Shown: positions 16,243 through 25,429, numbered from the stretch's first letter. The stretch: DNA of 64,000 nt from Pseudomonadota bacterium (GCA_023403845.1 JAEYDL010000018.1:62001-126000), one strand, 5' to 3'. Notes: a model not told the origin generated them from the letters alone. Translations and numbers: made by a program.

Positions 16243-16281
16243 AACCTCCCCCATTTTGAACCGTTCGAAATGAGGGAGGTT
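16243..16281. terminator. Stem-loop between convergent genes
   Basis: AACCTCCCCCATTT and AAATGAGGGAGGTT form a 14-bp stem with one mismatch. There is no T-run on either side, so it may act as a 3' end stabiliser rather than an intrinsic terminator. It separates the ABC operon (+) from the GGDEF gene (-). Confidence 0.5.
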
Positions 16282-16303
16282 GTCCGGAAGACGAAAGCCA
16301 TCC

Positions 16304-17962
16304 TCAATCAGAAGAGGAGTACAGGGAGAAGCAATCCTTCCCGTTGCGTTTTGATCTCCAGAGCGCCCTTTCTGCGCGCCGGTACAGTTCCTGTGCGTTA
16401 TGCCCGTGGTCGGGATACAGGGCGATGCCGATGCTGACCGTCACGGGCATATCGCCCGCACGCAACGTTCGGCAGGCGTCAAGCAGCTGTTCCGCCTTGC
16501 GCCAGATGATGTCCTTGGACGGAACCCCGCTCATGAACACGCAGAAGGCGTCCCTGTCCACACGTCCCATCAGGTCGCTCTGGCGGAACTGACTATGCAT
16601 CAATACAGCGATATTCTTCAGAATATTGTCTCCGGCATCATTCCCCTGCGACCTGTTGACCTCTTCGAAGCCATCCACGTCGAGCATGAGAATCATGTGC
16701 CGGCTGCTGGCATCCACTTCCAGCCTCTCCCCGGACTGCTCCAGAAATCCCGACCTGTTGGCAAGCCCGGTCAACGGATCCTTCCATTCGCTTTCCCGCA
16801 GAAGCGCCTTCTTGTAGGCGTCGATATCCGAAAGGATACCCACGGCCCAGACAGGATTCCGATTTTCATCAAGAATGACCGACATGTTGTTGCGGCACCA
16901 GAAATAGGAACCATCCGCCTTGCGGATCCTGTACTCCCTTTCCAGATTTGATCTGCGCCCGCTCGTCAGTTCATCCACCATCTCGCGGATAACGGGCTTG
17001 TCGTCTGCATGAATGATATCCGTCTCAAACAGCATCTCCACGGAAAAATCATGCGGCACGGGATACCCCAGCTTGCTGCTGATGACCGGAGAATGGTGGA
17101 TAAGATGTTTTTGCACATCCCAGTCGAAAACAATCTCCTGAGTCTGCTCAAAGAGAAAGCGGTACCGGCGCTCGTTCAGCATGGTCTGCAGCTTGGTCCG
17201 CCGCTCGTCCGTACTGTCGCGGAGAAGGCACAGAACGAAGTCGTCCATTCCACACACAGGTACGAGTCCGGCATGGACCCAGCGAATGCCATCGGTGCCG
17301 GAAATGATGCGAAATTCCAGCACGGGAAACGGCCTCTTCCCCGAACTCAGCAATTCCCTGATCTTCTGAACGACACGATTTCTGTCCTCCACATGAATGA
17401 GCACATCATAACGCCCGGTTACAGGTTCCGCCGCAAAGACGTCAGGAGCATAACCCATCTGGCGATAAAACAATGTGTTGGCGTATTCCACCCGTACGCC
17501 GTCGTCGCCGATGCGCATCCGCGCCATGCCGACGGGCATGGAATCCACCAGCGCCCGTATGTCGATCTGCTGGTCCGGTCCACCAAAAACGAACTCGGCT
17601 TCATCCTCAAAAAACTGGCACAGGACATGATTCTCTTCGCCGGTAACAGCCATTTTCACGCAATGCACCGCCCCGGATACGCTCGTGCCATCCCGCTTCA
17701 GCATCCTGCAGCGTCCCCTGGACTGCCCCTTCTCCGCAGCCTGCGCGATGATGGTCCGCATGGTCCCGATATCGTCGGAACAGCTCAGCAGACCAGATTC
17801 AGAAGGAGACTCATCCCGAGAATACCCCAGTAAAAGACGAAGCTTTGCATTATAAGACACGACACGAAACGTGGGCAGAGAGATAGTCATCACTCCGCCT
17901 GGCATGGAATCCAAAATCGCTTCGGAAAAAGGCATATCTGAATATTTGTTAGTACTGCACAT
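16304..17962 (-). CDS. PAS-PAS-PAS-GGDEF signalling protein with degenerate active site and retained I-site motif
   Basis: The 552-aa protein has no membrane helix. About three PAS-like modules are visible (about 15-115, 130-255, 265-390; the last ends with the typical PAC segment REYRIRKADGSYFWCRNN), then a GGDEF domain (DPLTGLANRSGF at about 395 to the end). The catalytic GGDEF is replaced by D469-R-D-A-F473, so c-di-GMP synthesis is unlikely. RxxD (RQSD) lies exactly five residues before it, the spacing of the product-binding I-site. It may therefore be a c-di-GMP receptor or GTP sensor. The start lacks a clear ribosome binding site; Met10 is an alternative. It is a single gene on the minus strand. 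Confidence 0.85.
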   Translation of the reverse strand: MCSTNKYSDMPFSEAILDSMPGGVMTISLPTFRVVSYNAKLRLLLGYSRDESPSESGLLSCSDDIGTMRTIIAQAAEKGQSRGRCRMLKRDGTSVSGAVHCVKMAVTGEENHVLCQFFEDEAEFVFGGPDQQIDIRALVDSMPVGMARMRIGDDGVRVEYANTLFYRQMGYAPDVFAAEPVTGRYDVLIHVEDRNRVVQKIRELLSSGKRPFPVLEFRIISGTDGIRWVHAGLVPVCGMDDFVLCLLRDSTDERRTKLQTMLNERRYRFLFEQTQEIVFDWDVQKHLIHHSPVISSKLGYPVPHDFSVEMLFETDIIHADDKPVIREMVDELTSGRRSNLEREYRIRKADGSYFWCRNNMSVILDENRNPVWAVGILSDIDAYKKALLRESEWKDPLTGLANRSGFLEQSGERLEVDASSRHMILMLDVDGFEEVNRSQGNDAGDNILKNIAVLMHSQFRQSDLMGRVDRDAFCVFMSGVPSKDIIWRKAEQLLDACRTLRAGDMPVTVSIGIALYPDHGHNAQELYRRAERALWRSKRNGKDCFSLYSSSD

Positions 17963-18687
17963 ATAATATATGTACAGTAAATTCTAACAGGGATCAAGCA
18001 AGCAAAATAATCCGGCATATGCAATCTTAGGCAGAACTCAGGATCATCCCGGCATACAAGGACAATTTTTTATTTTATTCCAGATCGAAGTGAATAGCCA
18101 TTCATTTGAATATTCCTGATTTCCTTGCTGTGCAATGAGGTTCGGAAAACAGGATGCATTTTTTCGAGCTTTTCCTTACGGCTTCCCGTACCGCCTTACT
18201 GTATCCTGAAGCGGTCCCTCATGCTGCGGACGCCTGCGGCCATTTCTCTCCGTTTTCCGTCAGCGCAATTCAGGACATTCCTTATTTTTCCCGCTGCACA
18301 TTCTTTTTGAATCCGCCGAAACTGTGGCCAGTCCCCGCCCCACATGCCCATATGCTGAATATTCTCTATAAAAAGGCCATCATGGAGCACTCCTTCCTTA
18401 TCCTTTCTCTTGTCGCTCATATGAAATCCGTGAGAAAGCCGCCCTTCCCCCAGCCAGTATTCTCCCGTTCCTCTTCAGGACATTCCTTGCCCTTTTCTTC
18501 GAGTATGCGTAACAGCCTTCCCATGGCCGCTGTTCCGAATCCATGCCTCCCGAGTCCAACGAAAAGCAGATCCTCTTCAGCCCCGGGCAAGCCCCCAAAC
18601 GACACGACAATCACGACAGGCAATCCAGAACCGGCCAAAAAATTCGGCAGCGCGATCAGCAGCAATCCGTCCGAAAAAGGAGGAATC
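17963..18687. other. Long gene-poor region upstream of the glycosylase
   Basis: About 725 bp. The first 170 bp (17963-18130) are AT-rich. From about 18154 a frame runs open into the glycosylase gene but is rich in Pro and Ser, has no domain likeness and ends in a strong ribosome binding site for the true start at 18688. A minus-strand frame of 93 codons (18417-18698) has a hydrophobic stretch but no recognisable family and no supporting signal. I annotate no gene here. Confidence 0.4.
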
Positions 18688-19380
18688 ATGCGCGCCAAAT
18701 GTTACTTTGAGTATGGAGAAACAGAACTTGCCTGCCTCAAGGCAAAAGACCAGGCCCTGGCCGCAGTGATCGACAAACTAGGCCCTCTGCGCCGGGAAAT
18801 CATCCCCGATCTGTTCATGGCGCTCATCCATGCCATCATCGGCCAGCAGATTTCAATGAAGGCCCAAAGTACAGTATGGGAACGCATACAGGACATGTTC
18901 TCCCCGCTGACGCCGGAACACATCGCGTCCATTCCCGTCGAGACCCTGCGGACATGCGGCATTTCCGCGCGGAAGGCCGTATACATCAAGGAAATTGCCT
19001 CAAGCGTCCTTGCGGGAGAACTTGATCTGACTCAGATGCACGAACTGGACGACGACGAGGTCCGCAAGCGGCTGAGCGCAATACGAGGCGTGGGAGTCTG
19101 GACGGCGGAAATGTTGATGACCTTCTCCATGCAGCGCAAGGACATTCTGAGTCCGGACGATCTGGCCATCCAGCGCGGTTTGAGGATGCTTTATCGACAC
19201 AGGAAAATCACTCCGGCACTTTTTGCCAGATACAGGAAACGCTATTCTCCATACGCGACGATTGCCAGCCTCTATCTCTGGGCACTGGCCGGCGGCGCAT
19301 GCGAAGGCTATACGGACCCCGCTGCCAAAACAGGAAAGGCGACTTTCTCAGCCGCCTCCAGACAACGAAGACGCCCTTGA
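18688..19380 (+). CDS. DNA-3-methyladenine glycosylase II (AlkA-type, HhH-GPD)
   Basis: The 230-aa protein is a base-excision repair glycosylase that removes alkylated purines. The HhH-GPD fold is visible: ALIHAIIGQQISMKAQSTVWERI, the hairpin IRGVGVWTAEMLMTF at about 136-150, and the catalytic Asp in DILSPDDLAIQRG at about 156-168. The start is ATG 18688 with AAAGGAGG upstream. It is smaller than E. coli AlkA because the N-terminal mixed alpha/beta domain is reduced. The last 20 residues are basic and look like a linker. It is probably a single-gene unit. Confidence 0.9.
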   Translation: MRAKCYFEYGETELACLKAKDQALAAVIDKLGPLRREIIPDLFMALIHAIIGQQISMKAQSTVWERIQDMFSPLTPEHIASIPVETLRTCGISARKAVYIKEIASSVLAGELDLTQMHELDDDEVRKRLSAIRGVGVWTAEMLMTFSMQRKDILSPDDLAIQRGLRMLYRHRKITPALFARYRKRYSPYATIASLYLWALAGGACEGYTDPAAKTGKATFSAASRQRRRP

Positions 19381-19504
19381 TGCCGATTTCCGCAAGAGAA
19401 AACGGCAAAAAGAAGGATGCCCCCCCCTCCTCTGTTCACGATTCTCGACGGCAGGTCATGGAGATCAGGAGCGCGGTCGGCCTCGTCCGGACGACTCTCT
19501 GAAC

Positions 19505-19542
19505 AAGAATCCGGAAACGGCGCGAAACCGCTTCCGGATCTT
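19505..19542. terminator. Stem-loop between convergent genes
   Basis: AATCCGGAAACGG pairs with CCGCTTCCGGAT(C)T with one mismatch. It lies between the glycosylase (+) and the phosphoesterase (-). No T-run follows, so confidence as a terminator is moderate. Confidence 0.45.
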
Positions 19543-19594
19543 GAAGGGAAAGCCCCGTTCCTGCCTGAAATAGGCAAGCCCTGAGCGAAAGGAA

Positions 19595-20581
19595 TCAGAG
19601 GGTACGTTCCAGCATGTAGGTCGGCTGTCTTCCGTTTCCCTCTATTCCGATACGGTAGCGACTGTCGCCGATACGGCTGATGTCCAGAATGGAGAACTGA
19701 TTGTCCTGCTGCGGGTCAAGCCCGTCGGCCCGGCTGGTAGCGCTCCAGGGACGGGAATCATTGACGCCCACGTTCCCGTTCAGCACGACATAATGGATAC
19801 CCCTGATATTGGAATAGCCTCCCTGATGGTCGTGTCCCGAAATGACGGCCAGCACGCGACCGCTCTCTTCCAGCAACGCGCGGACGGCGGAAGCGTTCTT
19901 GATGTTGTGATCCTGTTCGTCCACGCGATCCAGAGTCTGGTGCGAGAATACGATCACGGGACCGGAACTCTTGCGCAGGTCCTGCTCCAGCCATTTCAGT
20001 TCCTGAGGAGGAACGATCGTATCCGTCCAGGTCCAGAACGTATCCTCGGGCGTATTCATGTCGTAGGGGCGGAAACCCTTGGGCGTATAGTCAGCATCCA
20101 GCACGATAAAATGAATGCCGTTCGCATCCCATGAATACCACGTCTGTCCCTGGGGGATCCCCGTATTGTCGATGTTGCTCAGGAAGACCTCGCGCCTGAG
20201 ATTGTCGAAATCGTGATTTCCCAGCACATGATAATGAGGACAGGAAATCGAAACGAACAGTGATTCGATTTCCCTGAGATTCTTCACCGGGTCCGTCCCC
20301 CTGGAGAGCGTATCCACAAAATCGCCGAGTTCGATGACGAAAGCGGGTTTCGCGGTTTTCATCGCATCCGCAAAAAAACGCATCTTTTTCAGCGCGGCGG
20401 AATACTTGCGCGTGTCGCTGTCCGCCTTGGTAGTATGGTGCATGTCGGTGATGATGCCGGCCCTGAGCAGAGGAATCGTATCGTCCCCGGCCAGCGCGGC
20501 GGAAGCCGTATGCAGAACGCCAGCGCCTGCGGCGGCGATACCCATTTTCAGAACGTCACGACGAGCAATCGTATGTCTCAT
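19595..20581 (-). CDS. Tat-exported metallophosphoesterase
   Basis: The 328-aa protein starts at ATG 20581 (AAGGAG upstream). The N-terminus carries a twin-arginine signal (IARRDVLKMGIAAAGAGVL), so it should be exported folded with its metals bound. Calcineurin-like motifs appear in order: ITDMHH, ELGDFVD, LGNHDFDN, VFSHQT and SGHDHQGGY, giving a two-metal phosphoesterase. Near-family members act on phosphodiesters, nucleotides or phospholipid head groups; the substrate here is unknown. No partner genes are evident. Confidence 0.88.
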   Translation of the reverse strand: MRHTIARRDVLKMGIAAAGAGVLHTASAALAGDDTIPLLRAGIITDMHHTTKADSDTRKYSAALKKMRFFADAMKTAKPAFVIELGDFVDTLSRGTDPVKNLREIESLFVSISCPHYHVLGNHDFDNLRREVFLSNIDNTGIPQGQTWYSWDANGIHFIVLDADYTPKGFRPYDMNTPEDTFWTWTDTIVPPQELKWLEQDLRKSSGPVIVFSHQTLDRVDEQDHNIKNASAVRALLEESGRVLAVISGHDHQGGYSNIRGIHYVVLNGNVGVNDSRPWSATSRADGLDPQQDNQFSILDISRIGDSRYRIGIEGNGRQPTYMLERTL

Positions 20582-20837
20582 GATGTTTCTCCTTGTACGC
20601 ACTTCGGCGATGGGAGAAACCTAGACGAATCATATGGCGCATCCGTGTCGATTCCATCACAAAAAACAAAAGAACGAAGATGATGAAAGCGCCCATTGCG
20701 GTATGAGGCAGGAGGGGGGTTGACGAATTGTGATTAATTATACAAAAATGCCTTTGCATCCGGATGCCTTCTCAAATTCTTTTTTCATCCATAACGGGCT
20801 GTTTTTTTGTCTTGTTGATGGAGTCAAGGAGCGCGTC

Positions 20838-21332
20838 ATGTCGTCCTATAAAGATATTTGTTCTAAAATTTCACTTTGCCAAGAAACTGAAGAAGACTAC
20901 CGCACGGCAGCTTATGTGCAGTTACTGACCTTTGTGGAACTTTTTGAATTCGCCATCGGGGCCCCGGTGGGCAAGGATCTGGTGGGCTTCCTCAAAATTG
21001 ACGAGAAAGGCGTTCCCCTGACCGACCAGAACGAGCCTCTCCATGTCCACGACAGGAAGGTTCTCGCGGCCGTATGCCTGTATACGCAGGACAGGCAACA
21101 GCATATTTATGTGCCCATAGCCATCAGGCCCACATCCCGGCAGGACTGCTATATTGAAATCGGCTACAGCACCGCAGGCGCCAAGGAGTTTTATGCCAAT
21201 TTCTCTTACGGGGCTCTCGGCGTCAAAAATTTCCATAGAGAAAATCCGCTCGCGTATCTTGAGCAGCTCTTCATTGATATGGTCAACTTTGTGCCTTTCA
21301 AAAAATCGGATCCCAAAAACGCCATCGCCTGA
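20838..21332 (+). CDS. Hypothetical protein, unknown family
   Basis: The 164-aa protein starts at ATG 20838 with AAGGAG upstream; an earlier ATG at 20730 in the same frame lacks such a site. It is acidic to neutral, has no signal peptide or membrane helix, and looks globular with mixed alpha/beta content (YVQLLTFVELFEFAIG, LAAVCLYTQDRQQHIYVPI, YIEIGYSTAGAKEFYANFS). No catalytic motif or cysteine cluster is present. The upstream 150 bp are AT-rich and may carry the promoter. It is followed by a terminator, so it is probably monocistronic. Confidence 0.65.
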   Translation: MSSYKDICSKISLCQETEEDYRTAAYVQLLTFVELFEFAIGAPVGKDLVGFLKIDEKGVPLTDQNEPLHVHDRKVLAAVCLYTQDRQQHIYVPIAIRPTSRQDCYIEIGYSTAGAKEFYANFSYGALGVKNFHRENPLAYLEQLFIDMVNFVPFKKSDPKNAIA

Positions 21333-21360
21333 CGGCACGGCGATCGACATTGCGACGAAC

Positions 21361-21398
21361 GACCGGCCTGCTCTCGAAGAGCAGACCGGCCGTTTTCA
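21361..21398 (+). terminator. Terminator after the hypothetical gene
   Basis: CCGGCCTGCTCT and AGAGCAGACCGG pair with one mismatch, followed by CCGTTTTC. Confidence 0.65.
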
Positions 21399-21427
21399 TC
21401 TCAGGCGAGACTGTTTCCCGGAAGAGT

Positions 21428-22246
21428 TCAGACGCCTGTCCGGTTCTGCGCCGCCTCCGCCAGAATCTCCCGCAGGAAGCGTGCCGTGCGCAGGATTTCC
21501 TCGGGATCGCCCAGCTCGATAAGCCACCAGTCGCAATCCGTATCCGCCAGAGTCCGAATCCGATCCTCGAAGCAGGCCCGATCCCTGGGGGCATGATGCA
21601 GAAACTTGCCGGAGACGGGATCAGGCAGCTCGATATCGTAAATATGGGCGCTGCGCAGCCAGGGTCCCACGGCCCGGATATACTCGGGAGCGGAAATTTC
21701 CCCGTTGAGGACGCAGGGCGAAGCTGCGGCATGCCCGATGTCGATGGTGGCCGAGGCCCCCGTTTGCTCAAGGATATGCCGGAACGCCTCAGGCGTATTG
21801 ACGAGGCCGAAGGTCAGATTTTCCAGACAGATTTCCATCCCCAGACCACGGGCATGGGCGGTCACGTCGGCCAAAAACTCCACGGCATGGGCAAGATGCA
21901 TCATTTCCGGTTCCCGACGATACCCGAGACACAGGTGCATGATAATCGACTTGCCACCGATTTCATGCAGAAAGTCGAGACATTCCTTCAGATAGACCGC
22001 CGATGCCGCGGCAAAGTCGCGATCACGGTGCGCCAGTTCCACCTTGCGGAACTGCAAATGGTAGCGGATTTCCACCCCCGAAGCCGCCAAAACGCGCATG
22101 GTCGGCTTTTCTTCCTCCAGAGCGGCGACATCCTCCGCCCATATGGTGTATTCGATCCCGTCCAGATCGTGTTCCCTGACGAACGCAAGCAGTTCGTCAG
22201 CTGAACGGCTGTACCGGGAACTCAGGGCTATCTTGGGTGCCTGCAT
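21428..22246 (-). CDS. Sugar phosphate isomerase/epimerase-like TIM-barrel protein linked to phnDCE
   Basis: The 272-aa protein belongs to the xylose isomerase-like / AP endonuclease 2 superfamily. Visible barrel strands with candidate metal ligands are DGIEYTIW, KSIIMHLCLG, MEICLENLTFG (Glu), ATIDIGHAAA (Asp and His) and RSAHIYDIE (His). It starts with GAGGAGAGGA upstream, 45 nt after the permease gene, so it is probably the last gene of the phnDCE operon. A role in metabolising the imported compound is plausible. The reaction cannot be assigned. Confidence 0.75.
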   Translation of the reverse strand: MQAPKIALSSRYSRSADELLAFVREHDLDGIEYTIWAEDVAALEEEKPTMRVLAASGVEIRYHLQFRKVELAHRDRDFAAASAVYLKECLDFLHEIGGKSIIMHLCLGYRREPEMMHLAHAVEFLADVTAHARGLGMEICLENLTFGLVNTPEAFRHILEQTGASATIDIGHAAASPCVLNGEISAPEYIRAVGPWLRSAHIYDIELPDPVSGKFLHHAPRDRACFEDRIRTLADTDCDWWLIELGDPEEILRTARFLREILAEAAQNRTGV

Positions 22247-22291
22247 TCAGTCCTCTCCTCAGTTGCCGGGCGTGCCCGGCGTCGGCATCAT

Positions 22292-23107
22292 TCAAATGAT
22301 GCGTTTGCGTATCCGGCTGGCCAAAAAATCAACCAGCGCCACAAAAGCCAGAATCAGCAGAATGATCGTGGTCATTTCCTGATAACGGAACAGTCGCATG
22401 CTGGTAATCAGTTCGAATCCCAGCCCTCCAGCGCCCACGATACCGAGAACGGTCGAGGAACGGAAGTTCATTTCCCAGCGGAACAGACAAAGTGACACGA
22501 ACTCGGGCAGAATCTGGGGAACCACGGCATAGGCGAAAATCTGTCTGGAGCGCGCTCCGGTCGAGACAAGTGCCTCCATCGGTCCAGGGTCGACGTTTTC
22601 GATGGAATCAGCAAGGAACTTGCCGAGCATGCCCGTGGAGTGAAAGGCGACGGCAAGCACGCCGGGAAAGGGGCCGAGTCCGACCGACGCCACGAAGATC
22701 AGGGCCATGACCATTTCCGGAATAGCCCGCAGCAGATTGAGGATCTGCCTGCCAAGAACGTAGGTCAGGCGATTGGGCGTCACGTTCTTGGCGGCCAGAA
22801 TGCCAAGGGGGATGGAGAACAGGACGCCCAGCGTAGTCCCCCAAATGGAGATCTGAACAGTTTCGACGGCGGGATCGACGAGCTTCGGCAACACGTCCAG
22901 CCGGGGAGGAAACATGCGGACAAAAATATCGCCGACGCCGTGCAGCCCTTCCAGCAAGCTATAGACGTTGAGCCTTGTTCCTTCGGCGCTCCACCAGTAC
23001 AGGGCCAGAACGGCCACGGCCCAGCCGATCCATCTGATTCTGGCGGACAGGGTTGCCGGAGAAGAGGAGACATGAACAAGACGGGAGGAACCGCGTTCAT
23101 CGCTCAT
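22292..23107 (-). CDS. phnE: Phosphonate/phosphite-type ABC transporter permease
   Basis: The 271-aa permease has six or so membrane helices and the PhnE-type EAA loop (GVLAVAFHSTGMLGKFLADSIENVDPGPMEAL). It forms a homodimeric channel for an oxyanion such as phosphonate or phosphite. The start chosen (ATG 23107) overlaps the phnC stop by 11 nt, which suggests translational coupling. Confidence 0.9.
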   Translation of the reverse strand: MSDERGSSRLVHVSSSPATLSARIRWIGWAVAVLALYWWSAEGTRLNVYSLLEGLHGVGDIFVRMFPPRLDVLPKLVDPAVETVQISIWGTTLGVLFSIPLGILAAKNVTPNRLTYVLGRQILNLLRAIPEMVMALIFVASVGLGPFPGVLAVAFHSTGMLGKFLADSIENVDPGPMEALVSTGARSRQIFAYAVVPQILPEFVSLCLFRWEMNFRSSTVLGIVGAGGLGFELITSMRLFRYQEMTTIILLILAFVALVDFLASRIRKRII

Positions 23108-23858
23108 CGGACGCCTCCCCGTACAGATCCCGCAACATGGCATCGTCGACGGCGCTCATCAGGGAATCGAACACGAGCACGCCGTCCTTCATCCCCACCA
23201 CGCGCGAGCCGAACTCGCGGGCAAGCTGCATGTTATGCAGACTGACCACCACGGTGATTCCATCCTGTTCGTTGATGTCCTTCAGAATTTCGAGAACAAG
23301 CCGGGCCGAACGGGGATCAAGGCTGGAAACCGGCTCATCCGCCAGAATGATATCCGGCTGCTGGGCAAGCGCCCGGGCGATGCCCACCCGCTGCTGCTGT
23401 CCCCCGCTGAGCCTGTCTGCACGACTGTCAGCCTTGTCGGCCAGCCCCACGCGGGCAAGGCAACGCCGGGCAAGCTCCACGTCTCTTCCGGGGAAAAGGC
23501 GCAAAATGCTTGCGAGCGTGCCGCAGTGCGCCAGCCTGCCGCACAAGACGTTCTGAAGCACGCTCAGCCTCCTGACCAGATTGTACTGCTGAAAGATCAT
23601 GCCCGTACGTTCCCGGATGACCTTGAGTTCTGCCGGTACGGAAACGGAAAGTCCGCCCATATGGACGCTGCCCGAAGACGGAGCGACAAGCCCGTTCATG
23701 CAGCGCAGCAGGGTAGACTTCCCCGCTCCGCTTGCGCCGAGCAGCGTCACGAATTCGCCTTTTTCCACATCGAGGTCGATGCCGGACAAGGCCGGCACCG
23801 TCCCCGAGGGCGCCACGAATTCCCGGCAAAGGGTCCGGATGGCGATTACTCTTGTCAT
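23097..23858 (-). CDS. phnC: Phosphonate/phosphite-type ABC transporter ATP-binding protein
   Basis: The 253-aa ATPase has Walker A GASGAGKST, a Q-loop FQQYNLV, signature LSGGQQQRVGIARAL, Walker B IILADEPVSSLD and an H-loop VVVSLHNMQLA, all as in PhnC. It powers import through PhnE. It starts 4 nt after the binding-protein stop. Confidence 0.92.
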   Translation of the reverse strand: MTRVIAIRTLCREFVAPSGTVPALSGIDLDVEKGEFVTLLGASGAGKSTLLRCMNGLVAPSSGSVHMGGLSVSVPAELKVIRERTGMIFQQYNLVRRLSVLQNVLCGRLAHCGTLASILRLFPGRDVELARRCLARVGLADKADSRADRLSGGQQQRVGIARALAQQPDIILADEPVSSLDPRSARLVLEILKDINEQDGITVVVSLHNMQLAREFGSRVVGMKDGVLVFDSLMSAVDDAMLRDLYGEASDER

Positions 23859-23862
23859 GACG

Positions 23863-24747
23863 CTACTTGGTCAGGTCGATATTCAGGATGTGCACGGTCT
23901 CGCGGAGACTGTCCCAGTCTGAATCCGAGGCTTCCTGATACTTCTCGATCTTGCGCAGGAAATCCTTGAGTTCCGGGCAGGCCTGAAGACTGATGCTGAA
24001 CATGGCGGCCTTGACCTTTTCTTTCGTTTCCACGGGGAGATCCTTGCGGAAGCACCAGGCCGACCCGGGGAAGGGGTCGGACTTGTGGATGACCTTGAAC
24101 TGGTCGTCCGGCACTGTGCCGCGATCAAGAAAGGCCTCAAAATTGAAATTCATGACGGCCCCGGCGTCTACGCGCTTGTGAGCCACGGCGAGCGCCACCT
24201 GATCGTGGCTGCCGAGATAGGCGGTTTCAGAAAGGTCCTTGTCGGGATCAATGCCGTTTTTCAGCATGTTCATGCGCGGGATCAGATTGCCGCCGGTAGA
24301 GGCAGGATCGACGAAGCCGAAGGAACGCCCCTTGAGATCCTTGATCGTGCTGATGTCGCTGTCGGCGCGGGTAATGATGTATCCCGTGTACATGGCGCCC
24401 GCCCCCTTGCGGTATTCCTTGGCGAAGGCTTCCGCGCCGGCCATGTCGGCGGCCAGAACATAGGAAAGCGGTCCAAAGCTGGCCACGTCGATCTTGCCCG
24501 CGCGCATGGCTTCGATTACTCCCGTATAGTCCGTGGCAAGATACAGCTCGGTCCTGATGCCGGTATGTTTCTGAATGTAGTCGATAATAAGCTGATAGCG
24601 ATCCCGCGTGACTTCGATGTTTTCACCGGGAGTCGCCCCAACACGCAAAACCGTTTCGGCGGAAGCCGACGCGCCCACACTGAAGGAGAGAAGTCCGACA
24701 AGAGAGACGACAAAGGCCGCTTTTTTGAACATCGGGAACCACTTCAT
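23863..24747 (-). CDS. phnD: Phosphonate/phosphite-type ABC transporter substrate-binding protein
   Basis: The 294-aa protein starts at ATG 24747 and has a signal peptide (FKKAAFVVSLVGLLSFSVGASASA). The mature part is PhnD-like: LRVGATPGENIEVTRDRYQLIIDYI, TDYTGVIEAMRAGKIDVASFGPLSYV, SFGFVDPASTGGNLIPRMNML. The STGG loop is the usual oxyanion-binding element. The order phnD-phnC-phnE is typical. No C-P lyase, phosphonatase or phosphite dehydrogenase is in the window, so the substrate remains open (phosphonate, phosphite or hypophosphite). Confidence 0.9.
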   Translation of the reverse strand: MKWFPMFKKAAFVVSLVGLLSFSVGASASAETVLRVGATPGENIEVTRDRYQLIIDYIQKHTGIRTELYLATDYTGVIEAMRAGKIDVASFGPLSYVLAADMAGAEAFAKEYRKGAGAMYTGYIITRADSDISTIKDLKGRSFGFVDPASTGGNLIPRMNMLKNGIDPDKDLSETAYLGSHDQVALAVAHKRVDAGAVMNFNFEAFLDRGTVPDDQFKVIHKSDPFPGSAWCFRKDLPVETKEKVKAAMFSISLQACPELKDFLRKIEKYQEASDSDWDSLRETVHILNIDLTK

Positions 24748-25302
24748 ACTCTTTACTCCATGAATCGATAAGGATGGCAAAACCACGCGCCGACGGCCTA
24801 TATCGCGTACGGACGCGCGAGGCCTGATGAATGAAAAACAGACGACAGAAGATGCATCCCGGCCGCAAAAAAGAAACGGCGGGCGCACCGGGGGCGCGCT
24901 CGCGAAACCGGCCAAGACAGAACCTGTCTCAAGAGGTGGGAGGTCAGGTGAATCCGGAGACGATCAGGAAGCAATGAGAAAAGAGAACGCTGAAGCCGCC
25001 CTGCGGAAAACCGCCAGAGCTGACGGACTGCAGTCCGGGCCGGAACAGAAAGCAACATGCGTTCATGATGAACCTAGTCATAGCCAAAGTCCACTGGAGC
25101 GTCAATGGAACCAGCGTCAACATCCCCGGCACGTCACGCGATTCTACCGGCTGGACCGGTTTTGTGGCAAGCCTGCATATCTTGTGGGAAAACGGTGCGG
25201 GAAATGCCGATCGCGTCCTCCCGATGCCCAAAAAATTCTCCGAAAAACTTGCAGAATCTGTTCAGCTAATGGAACAGGCTTCCCCCTCCTCGGAGGGGAC
25301 AC
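24748..25302. other. Gene-poor region upstream of phnD
   Basis: About 555 bp with no gene that I can support on either strand. It contains a small hairpin (CCCTCC-TC-GGAGGG near 25284-25297). The phnD promoter should lie near 24750-24900 but no convincing sigma70 match or Pho box was found. Confidence 0.35.
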
Positions 25303-25340
25303 AAAAAAGAGGTTGCGGAAACGCTTCCGCAACCTCTTTA
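25303..25340 (-). terminator. Terminator of tRNA-Met and the upstream block
   Basis: On the minus strand, AGAGGTTGCGGAA and TTCCGCAACCTCT form a perfect 13-bp stem with a 4-nt loop, followed by TTTTTT. Confidence 0.92.
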
Positions 25341-25347
25341 TATTTTA

Positions 25348-25423
25348 TGGTGGACCCACGAGGACTTGAACCTCGGACGAACCGGTTATGAGCCGGGGGC
25401 TCTACCAACTGAGCTATGGGTCC
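25348..25423 (-). tRNA. tRNA-Met (anticodon CAT)
   Basis: On the minus strand, acceptor arms GGACCCA and TGGGTCC, with CCA encoded. The anticodon arm is CCGGC-TCATAA-CCGG type, giving CAT; the T-arm has GGTTCAAGTCC. The length is 76 nt. The first pair is G-C, so it is not initiator tRNA; an elongator Met is most likely, but a tRNA-Ile(k2CAU) cannot be fully excluded from sequence alone. It starts 6 nt after the stop of the upstream protein gene. Confidence 0.92.
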
Positions 25424-25429
25424 TGTTGA

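Noticed and set aside
18417..18698. 93-codon minus-strand frame with a hydrophobic stretch upstream of the glycosylase
   Set aside because: No recognisable family, overlaps the start of the glycosylase and lacks a convincing ribosome binding site; kept only as a remark.
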